A stretch of 64,000 bases of DNA from Nageia nagi (Eukaryota; Pinophyta): NCBI GenBank assembly GCA_050084985.1, contig JBITNC010000001.1, positions 15,376,001 to 15,440,000 of the forward strand, written 5' to 3'. The notes beneath the pieces are model-generated. The model did not search any database and was not told where the DNA came from. It saw nothing but the letters and a program-made list of their open reading frames with translations. Positions 57,470 through 64,000 of the stretch are shown here, piece by piece (the stretch's first letter is position 1; the number at the start of each line of letters is the position of its first letter). Both the position numbers and the translations under genes were made by a program.

Positions 57470-58044
57470 AAGTGGGCTCACACATGCACTTAGGGAAGTT
57501 AGTGGAGATCAAAATCAATGATGATTTCAAGAATCCCAAAATAGTCTATCTGGGAGATCTTTTGGATGAATCATAAAATGAAAAATATACAAGCATTCTC
57601 AAAATATGTTCTAAGATCTTTGAATTCAGTTATCAGGATATGCTAGGCATGGATCCTAATGTAGTCATCCACAACATTGTCATGTGTCCTAACACCAAGC
57701 TAATTAAGCAAAAACCAAGGAAGGTCCACCCTGCCTAGTCACTTAACATTAAGGATGAGCTCTAAAATTTACTAGATGCAAAATTTATCAATCCTGTATA
57801 TTACTCTTAGTGGGTCTCCAATATGGTTCTCATGGGTAAACAAGTAGGTTGCATAAGGATTTGCACATATTTTAGAGAACATAATGTAACTTTTCGCAAG
57901 GATGATTTTCCATTACCAAATATCAATAACTAATTGATAATATGATAGATTATTAAATGCTTTCCCTCATGTATGAATTTTTAGGCTATAATCAGATTTA
58001 GGTAGCCCTATAAGATCAACATGAAATGCTCTTTACTACATTAT
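57470..58044 (+). pseudogene. Reverse transcriptase fragment of the plus-strand Tat-like element
   Basis: Text includes VEIKINDDFKNPKIVYLGDL, FEFSYQDMLGMDPNVVIHNI, VMCPNTKLIKQKPRKVHP, LLDAKFINPVYYS followed by WVSNMVL, CIRICTYFREHN and FRKDDFPLPNINN. Homology to 991-1587 on the other strand is direct. Three stops inside (TAG, TAA, TAG) replace expected Gln codons. The frame is cut after DQHEMLF by the chromovirus LTR at 58045, before the catalytic YxDD. Confidence 0.85.
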
Positions 58045-58399
58045 TGATCCATAAACTATAATATTAAAATTTCACTTTAACCTTTACTTAGAATCAATTC
58101 ACACTTAAAACAATTAAGTGCTTGTAAAGGAAAATTAGGAAAATAATTGTAAACACAAAGAAGAGAAAAGCATTCACCATAGAAAGAGACAAGCAAAATT
58201 TATCCTAATTCACCTAGTGTGGGCTACATCTAGCTCAAAAGCTCTCTACTATCAATGGGTGAAATCATTTTACAAGGCCTCCATGGTCCTTCAAAACCTC
58301 CTCTCACATTCACAACACACTCATAGCTCTAAAAATCACAACAAGAACTGAAAATAACCTTCCTGAAATCCTCCTTTTTTCACGTCCAATTTGCTCCTC

Positions 58400-58406
58400 T
58401 TTTATA
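58400..58406 (-). promoter_or_regulatory. TATA box in the chromovirus LTR
   Basis: The minus strand reads TTGTATAAAAGAGG. The same TATAAAA box is kept in the LTR at 189-195. Its position, roughly two thirds into the LTR, fits the U3/R promoter of LTR retrotransposons. Confidence 0.6.
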
Positions 58407-59017
58407 CAATTTTTGGAGCTAAAATTGAAGAGTATTACAACTAGTAAATTTAATAAAAAAAAAAAACCTATTTTTAGATACCCATTAACCTCCTTGATCT
58501 TCCTATCAAATTTGGGCTCAAATGGTTGTAAAACTCTCCCAAAAATGAGCTCTAAAATCAAAATAATATGCTCTCTGGACTATCTTAGGATGATAGAATT
58601 ACTCAGCCTAATAATAGGACCTTAGGTGAATCAAAAATCACTAAAAAACCTTTGAAACACCAAAATACGTTAAAAAAACTTAACATTGGGTGGGTGCACT
58701 ATGGTGATGACACATGGCAGTCTTGGCTAGCGATCAGGTGGTACATGTAAGCGATCAGATAGTGGTGTGGTGATCAAGAAGTAGTTTGGTTGGCAGCTTG
58801 CATGTGTGGTCTCCATTTAGTCAAACTCCATACCTTTTCACCACCACGTGACACTCCATAGGCCCTATCATGCCTTCTCCTCCTACGTGGTCTCCATGAT
58901 GGCAGTCAGACTTCCTCGCATGCCTCATCGCCTCCAACAAGGTCTGACGCATCCTTGTCATGCCTATGTGGTCTGTACGATGGTAGGCATGTGGCAGGTG
59001 GGTCCCGCAAAAATGTT

Positions 59018-59018
59018 T

Positions 59019-59070
<52 letters not shown>
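59018..59070. repeat. TA microsatellite inside the LTR
   Basis: About twenty TA dinucleotides with one TTA interruption at each end. The left LTR copy has a much shorter run at 793-812. Confidence 0.95.
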
Positions 59071-59072
<2 letters not shown>

Positions 59073-59243
59073 CACATACATATATATTTCAAAATACATA
59101 AATGGTATTAATACCATATCTTCCACATACGGACTCGGATTCACGATCTGAAAGAAGCATCGAAAAGTTGAAGACAAGATGATCACAATGAACACATTGA
59201 AATGGAGATTATTGAATGTTAAAATGATCCAAATTTTAGATCA

Positions 59244-59254
59244 TTCCTCCCCAC
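59244..59254 (-). other. Polypurine tract of the chromovirus
   Basis: Minus-strand GTGGGGAGGAA directly precedes the LTR start TGATCT, the expected priming site for second-strand synthesis. Confidence 0.9.
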
Positions 59255-59279
59255 TAAGAGAGATATTTTATCCCCAAAA

Positions 59280-60078
59280 GCATTTAGGATGATGAAATGA
59301 GGTGAGGGTAGAGCTCCCTCACCCGATCAATTGCATATCACTTGGCCTTGTGTGGATGTTGGCCCTTCACTCCAATACACCACACCTCATGTATACCACT
59401 ATGAGATGATCATTGATTCTTTTCCAATACTGCATCCTCAACCAACACATTCATGTGCTTAGGGGCTAAATTCTCAACTAACGGTAACATAACATCTATA
59501 TCTTCTACAACTAAGGTTGGTTCATAGGACTTCAAGTTCTCAACATTAATAATAGAATACATTTGCATATAGGGTGGTAAGTCTAACCAAAATGCATTGT
59601 CTCCAACTTGACCAATAATGGTAAATGGACCATACCTTATTGGTTTCAACTTCTTTCCCTTACCATGTTGTCTCTCCTTACTGAGATGAAGCTGTACTTG
59701 ATCCCCAACCTGAAATTTATGATCCACTCGATGATGATCATGCCTCTCCTTATACTTGGCCTGACTCTTCTCCAACTATTCTTTTACCTTCTAATGAATC
59801 AATCTGATCCTCTTAATAAAATTCTTTGCGTGCTCCTCCTCATTATGAAGAACTATATCTCCATAACTTGTTGAAGCAAAAGCCATATCGAAAGGTGATT
59901 TTGGAAAATAACCAAAACAAGTCTCAAAAGGTGTTTTGTTAGTAGAAGAATGTAAAGCCTGATTATATGCATGTTTTATATAATTCAAATGCTCATCCCA
60001 AGTCTTAGGATGCTTACCATAATAACCCCATAATAGGTGTACCACCATCCTATTTACCACCTTTGTTTGACCATCTAT
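59280..60078 (-). pseudogene. Chromovirus integrase C-terminal half with chromodomain-like tail
   Basis: 60060-59791 reads NRMVVHLLWGYYGKHPKTWD, ALHSSTNKTPFETCFGYFPK. 59775-59410 reads KERHDHHRVDHKFQVGDQVQ, LKPIRYGPFTIIGQVGDNAF and YSIINVENLKSYEPTL, the GPF/Y integrase block. Beyond, LVEDAVLEKNQ and, after a frame change, VWCIGVKGQHPHKAKWYAID resemble a degenerate chromodomain, which in chromoviruses targets integration to heterochromatin. A TAG stop after the 59410 frame and a stop between the two frames break it. Confidence 0.85.
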
Positions 60079-60894
60079 CTATGGATGAAATGTTGTACTC
60101 CACTTTAGCTTAGTGTCCATCCTTTCCCACAAAGAAGTCCAAAATTTTCCAAGAAACTTGGAATTCTTGTCAAGAATGATAGAAGTAGGAAGACCAAAAT
60201 GTACCCACACATAAGTAAAGAAAAGATTAGTAGCCTCTTGACCTGTCACAGTCTTTTTACATGGGATTAGAATACACATCTTACTAAATCTATCCACAAC
60301 CACATATAAATAATCATGACCTCTTTTAGACATAGGTAAACCTCCAACAAAATCCATATAAATACTCTCCCATGGTCGTGTAGGAACATACAATGGCATA
60401 TAAAGACCAAATTTCCTATTATTAGGTTTACTTACACTACATAACATACAACCTCTGATATATCTAGATACATTTTCTTGCATTTTAGGCCAGTAACAAT
60501 ACCTTTGTAGATTAGCAAGAGTTTTCCCAACACCAAAGTGCCCTAAAATATGAGAAGTATGAGCTTCCCTAATCAAATCATTCCTCTCACTATTAGTAAT
60601 ACAAAGTTTTCCCAAATGAAAAAGTAATCCATCATGCAAATGAAAGTCATAATTTCCAACCTCATTACCAAGACTCAATCTATGATAGACATTTTGGAAA
60701 TCAAGATCAACCACATATTGTTCTTTATACCTATCATGCATTAAAGAACTATTTTGCAGAATCACAACACTAGAAACTATTGGAGGCCTAGACAACATAT
60801 TAGCAATTTTATTTTGATTACCCTTCTTGTACTTAATCACCAAATGAAATTGTTGCAAAAATCCCATCCAATGAAAGTGCCTAGATTGTTGCAA
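60079..60894 (-). pseudogene. Chromovirus integrase, zinc-binding and catalytic core
   Basis: The frame is open for 271 codons. After NKIANMLSRPP (the RNase H-integrase junction) come the H-H-C-C zinc finger (HTSHILGHFGVGKT, WPKMQENVSRYIRGCMLCSV) and the core WESIYMDFVGGLPMSKRGHD with catalytic D, YLYVVVDRFSKMCILIPCKK, FGLPTSIILDKNSKFLGKFW with the second D (ILDKNSKF), and TKLKWSTTFHP. The core E is past the stop at 60079. Confidence 0.9.
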
Positions 60895-61529
60895 CTTATA
60901 TTATGACTGAAGATATTGCAAGGGTTGATGGTCTGTATGAATTATTGTCTCTTTACCTACCAAATAGTGCTTCCATTTCTTAACACTTTGAACTAATGCA
61001 TACAACTCTTTTTCATATGTGGGATAGTTTCTTACCGCACTGGTAAACATTTTCGAGTGATAGCAAATCGAATGTTTTTCCTGCAATAAAATTGCACCCA
61101 TAGCTAGTCACTAGCATAAGTTTCAATTTCAAAAGTTTTTTGAAGATTAGGCAAAGAAAGTATTGGAGCATTACTAATTTTCTTTTTAAGCAATTCAAAA
61201 GCATGTTGTTCTTTCCCTCCCCACTGAAATCCATGACTCTTTCCTGTAATTGCATGAAGTGGAGAAGCCATGTAAGAAAAGTTAGCAATAAACTTGCATA
61301 AATACTGTACTACCCCAAGAAAACTCCTAGTCTCTATCACATTAGTGGGAGTAGACCATTTCAACACAGTCTCAATTTTTGTAGGATCTATCCTTAATTG
61401 ACCTTCACCTATAATGTGGCCAAGATAGGTTACACTCTTCCTGACAAACTCACACTTAGACATCTTCAAATAGAGTTTTGCTTCCCTTAAAACTTCAAAC
61501 ACTTTATGAATATGTACCACATGATCTTT
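60895..61529 (-). pseudogene. Chromovirus RNase H
   Basis: 61520-61104 carries the RT thumb and connection (EAKLYLKMSKCEFVRKSVTY, LGHIIGEGQLRIDPTKIE, TRSFLGVVQYLCKFIANFSY, ending FEIETYASD). 61101-60901 carries MGAILLQEKHSICYHSKMFT, YPTYEKELYALVQSVKKWKH and TDHQPLQYLQS, with the E of EKELYAL and D of HTDHQPL catalytic. A TAG or TAA (for Gln) separates the frames. Confidence 0.9.
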
Positions 61530-62000
61530 CTAATTATCACTGTAAATGAGAATATCATCAAGATACATAATAACAAAATCATTAATGAAAGGCCTTAAAA
61601 CCTCATTCATTACATGCATGAAAGTAGCAGGAGCATTGCATAATCCAAACGGTAAAACCAACCATTCAAACAATCCTTGCCTAGTTTTAAAAGTAGTTTT
61701 CCACACATCCTCTTCTTTAACTTGTACTTGATGATAACCACTTCTTAGATCTAATTTTTTGAAAAGCCTAGCTTTTTGTAATTGATCCATTAAATCATCA
61801 ATACATGGCAAAGGATATCGATTTTTAACCATGATCTTATTTAGTGCCCTGTAATCAACACACATACGCCAAGTGCCATCTTTCTTTGGAATTATAACAA
61901 TAGGAGATCCACATGGTGATGTGCTAGGTCTAATGACTCCTTTATCTAATAATTCCTTGACTTGTTTCTTAATTTCTTCAATTTACAAAATAGAATTTCT
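61530..62000 (-). pseudogene. Chromovirus reverse transcriptase
   Basis: The translation includes KDGTWRMCVDYRALNK, NRYPLPCIDDLMDQLQKARL, FKKLDLRSGYHQVQVKEEDV, KTTFKTRQGLFEWLVLPFGL, CNAPATFMHVMNEVLRPF and YLDDILIYSDN. Catalytic aspartates in KLDLRSGYHQ and YLDD are intact. The upstream part (LLDKGVIRPSTSPCGSPIVI) is joined through a TAA at about 61983. Confidence 0.95.
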
Positions 62001-62807
62001 ATATAAGCCAATATTAAGAAGTGCAACATCAGGATGTAATTGAATCTCATGTTGTATATCTCTTTTTGGTGGAAGTTCTTTAGGTACTTGAAATAAATCT
62101 TCAAATTCAGAAATTAGCTCTTTTACTTCTTCTTTGTATTGTGGTTCACAATCTTCAAGTGCCTTTATGATTTCTACTTCATCTTGATATTTCACCATTG
62201 CAAGTACAAACATTTGTCCTGTATTGATTAGTCTCTTTGCTTGTCCTGCAGTAATCAAAGAAATATCCTTTTTCTTATTTTGATGAGCACTAACCATGTA
62301 TTCAATTCCATATTTAATGAGTCTATAGTTTTTTTCCTTTCTATAAAATAAAGCATCTCTTTCCCATAGATAAAGCCTACCAATCACAATCCCACAAATA
62401 TCCAAAGGAACAACATCAAGTAAAACTTCATCAATGTACTCCCTATTAATCCCAAATTGCAACTTGCATTGTTGTGTTACCTTTAACTTTGAATTTTTAT
62501 TAACCCATCCCAATGGATATGGGTTTGGATGATGTTGAGTAGTGAGTGCAAGTTATTTGACATACTTTTCTGCAATTAAGTTAGCTTGAGTTCCAGAATC
62601 AAACAATGTATCAATCCTAGTCTTCTTAGCTTGCACCTTGATGTGAAAAAGTTCAATTTTCTTCTTTTCCTCATCTTCACTAGGTGTATTATGCAAAACC
62701 ATACATGCCATTTTCTCATCTACATCTGAACCATATTCAATTTCCTTAGTAACAGTATTTATTTGCTTCTTTTGACCTTTAGGTTTAGGGCGTAATTCAG
62801 GATGCAA
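62001..62807 (-). pseudogene. Chromovirus protease and linker to RT
   Basis: TRIDTLFDSGTQANLIAEKY at 62560-62620 is the retropepsin with D-S-G intact. After a stop, MGWVNKNSKLKVTQQCKLQF, REYIDEVLLDVVPLDICGIV, LYLWERDALFYRKEKNYRLI and a Glu-rich LISEFEDLFQVPKELPPKRD block lead into RT. The same block order is seen in the fragment at 32640-33210. Confidence 0.9.
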
Positions 62808-62810
62808 TTT

Positions 62811-63682
62811 TCAACATTTAGCCTCTAAATGACCTTCTTTTTGACAATGTGTACATACATCTTTAGACTTCTCTTTTTGTGTAGTAGATGTAGTTTTCTT
62901 TTTCCCCTTCCCTTTGTTCTTTTTATAATCATTATTACTATTGTTATTGGAAGCATTTTTCTTTTTCCCATCCTTAATGAATTTTCCCCTTTCTTCTAAG
63001 TGAGTGGCTTGTACACAAACTTTATCCAAATCATTTGGATCAAACATCAATATTGTATGCCTTAAATAATTATGCAAACCACCAATATACTTAAAAAGAG
63101 TATCTTTGGAATCAAGAGGAATACCTAGCATTGCAGCTCTTCTTTAGAATTCCATAGTGTATCTTGCACACTTTGCCCTTTGCCTTGATGGAAAGTTTGC
63201 CATTCCATGACTGCCTTTTGTCGATAATCCAAAGGATAAAATTGATTGCTAAGCAATTGTACAAAATGGGTCCAAGAAGCAATACAAGCTTGAATTGATT
63301 CATTCTTACTTTGCAAACAACTTTCCCACCAAACAAGTGCATTACCACTCATTTTAAGAGTTGCTAATTGGATTTTATCCTCATCTCTTACAATTCTTTG
63401 AATTCTACAATATATTTCAATTTGTTTAATCCAATGGTCTAACTTCTCAGCATTCACTTCTCCAATAAAAGTAGGTAAATCAAATTTAACTTCCAATTTC
63501 AAAGAACTTTGAAAAACACTATGTGTAACATCATTGTCAATTTTATTACATTCACTAGTTTCACCTTCATTTTTCTTGTATTGTTGTTCTTGAAAATGTT
63601 GGAATTGTAGAGACATTTTCTAGAACATTGTGGAGAGATCAACAATTTGCTTTTCCACATTAGACCCTCCTTAATTAGCCAT
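62811..63682 (-). pseudogene. Chromovirus gag
   Basis: ATG at 63682 is the first in frame after the primer binding site, and the next at 63616 opens the long frame. The core reads KFDLPTFIGEVNAEKLDHWI, KQIEIYCRIQRIVRDEDKIQ, LATLKMSGNALVWWES and FYPLDYRQKAVMEWQTFHQG. A one-base frame change and a TAA near 63155 lie between the first part and the second frame (63131-62811). The latter ends in the zinc knuckle CTHCQKEGHLEAKC, a perfect C-x2-C-x4-H-x4-C, then a stop separating gag from the protease frame. Confidence 0.9.
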
Positions 63683-63853
63683 GGCTCCAAGCTCTCTTTG
63701 CTTCTTTAGCCAAACTCTAGAACCAATTTCTGGATCCTCCTCCACAAATTCTCCTTCTCCTTTCTTGCTTTGTGACCTGGTATACATGCAAGAACACTTT
63801 CCAAACACCAACAACAATCTCAAAAATATAGGTTATCCCAATGATTTCAACTT

Positions 63854-63864
63854 CTCTGATACCA
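63854..63864 (-). other. Primer binding site of the chromovirus
   Basis: The minus strand reads TGGTATCAGAG, complementary to the 3' end of plant initiator-Met tRNA, four bases inside the LTR edge. Confidence 0.95.
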
Positions 63865-63868
63865 AACT

Positions 63869-64000
63869 TGATCCATAAACTATAAGATTAAAATTTAACT
63901 TTAACCTTTACTTAGAATCAATTCAAACTCAAAACAATTAAGTGCTTGTAAAGGAAAATTAGGAAAATAATTGTAAACATAGAGAAGAGAAAAGCATTCA
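63869..64000 (-). repeat. 5' LTR of the chromovirus, truncated by the window edge
   Basis: 132 bp aligned with 58045-58176 without gaps, about six mismatches by eye. Confidence 0.95.

Larger units (their letters stand above)
58045..59243 (-). repeat. 3' LTR of the chromovirus
   Basis: 1199 bp, TGATCTAAAATTTGG at 59243 and ATAGTTTATGGATCA at 58045 on the minus strand, giving TGATC/GATCA inverted ends. The right LTR starts at 63869 with the same TGATCCATAAACTATA. It carries a long TA microsatellite at 59018-59070. Confidence 0.95.
58045..64000 (-). mobile_element. Chromovirus (Ty3/gypsy), nearly complete, extends past the right edge
   Basis: The element has a 3' LTR (58045-59243), polypurine tract, chromodomain-like tail, integrase, RNase H, RT, protease, gag, primer binding site and the first 132 bp of its 5' LTR. 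All lie in the canonical gypsy order on the minus strand. In the 132 bp that can be compared the LTRs differ at about six positions. Each pol domain is readable with only a few stops and frameshifts. It sits inside the RT of the plus-strand Tat-like element. The right target-site flank is outside the window. Confidence 0.95.

Noticed and set aside
59018-59070. TA run as a replication origin or a gene terminator
   Set aside because: It is a microsatellite within an LTR, and its length differs between LTR copies.
59608-59874. Plus-strand frames opposite the integrase
   Set aside because: They are shadows of the minus-strand integrase frame, which has clear family motifs.

Overview
This window looks like nuclear DNA from a seed plant with a large, repeat-rich genome. 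It is AT-rich and holds nested LTR retrotransposons of both the Ty3/gypsy and Ty1/copia superfamilies, a LINE, a CACTA-like terminus, debris of plant-type pentatricopeptide repeat (PPR) genes and a plant mobile domain (PMD) gene. None of these families occurs together outside land plants. PLS-type PPR debris and heavily nested, slowly decaying LTR elements would fit a gymnosperm, but that is inference. I found no intact host gene, no rRNA or tRNA gene and no bacterial-type feature. Nearly every coding trace is broken.

Layout. 1-990 is a minus-strand chromovirus LTR that abuts the reverse transcriptase (RT) of a decayed Tat-like gypsy element, also on the minus strand (RT, linker, protease, 5' LTR ending at 4470). 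4471-8250 holds another probable LTR (5923-6970), a stray primer binding site and an unrecognised coding-like stretch. 8250-14300 is plus-strand PPR debris mixed with short tandem repeats. 14900-16500 carries LINE RT and LINE ORF1 traces in the wrong order. 17862 is a CACTA-like end. 18110-25089 is a minus-strand tandem array of PPR fragments split by two LTR insertions with perfect 5-bp target duplications: a small LTR element (18921-23119, ATTTA) and a solo LTR (23807-24792, AATAT). 25090-32655 is a nearly complete but decayed minus-strand copia element. It is broken by a solo LTR at 26962 and by a 2.1-kb insertion at 30449 that carries two related minisatellites. 32640-33200 is a chromovirus protease fragment, and 33200-37318 is mostly featureless.

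37324-50093 is the most interesting unit. It is a minus-strand LTR element with 0.7-kb LTRs, a perfect TATAA target duplication and a gag gene, but no recognisable pol. In place of pol, its 3' half carries an antisense (plus-strand) PMD gene that still shows an in-frame GT-AG intron. A copia-type LTR element is nested inside that PMD gene. 50100-53300 is mostly non-coding with one polypurine tract. 53330-58044 is a second Tat-like gypsy element (plus strand: gag, linker, G-patch-like, RT). It is cut inside RT by a comparatively young chromovirus (58045 to beyond 64000, minus strand) whose gag, protease, RT, RNase H and integrase are all still readable.

The genes do not form a host pathway; they are successive transposon layers. 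From the nesting, the PPR array and the Tat-like and copia elements are oldest, then the solo LTRs and the nested copia-type element, with the 58-64 kb chromovirus among the youngest. Stop codons in the decayed PMD frame are almost all TAG, as expected if methylated CAG sites have decayed to TAG.
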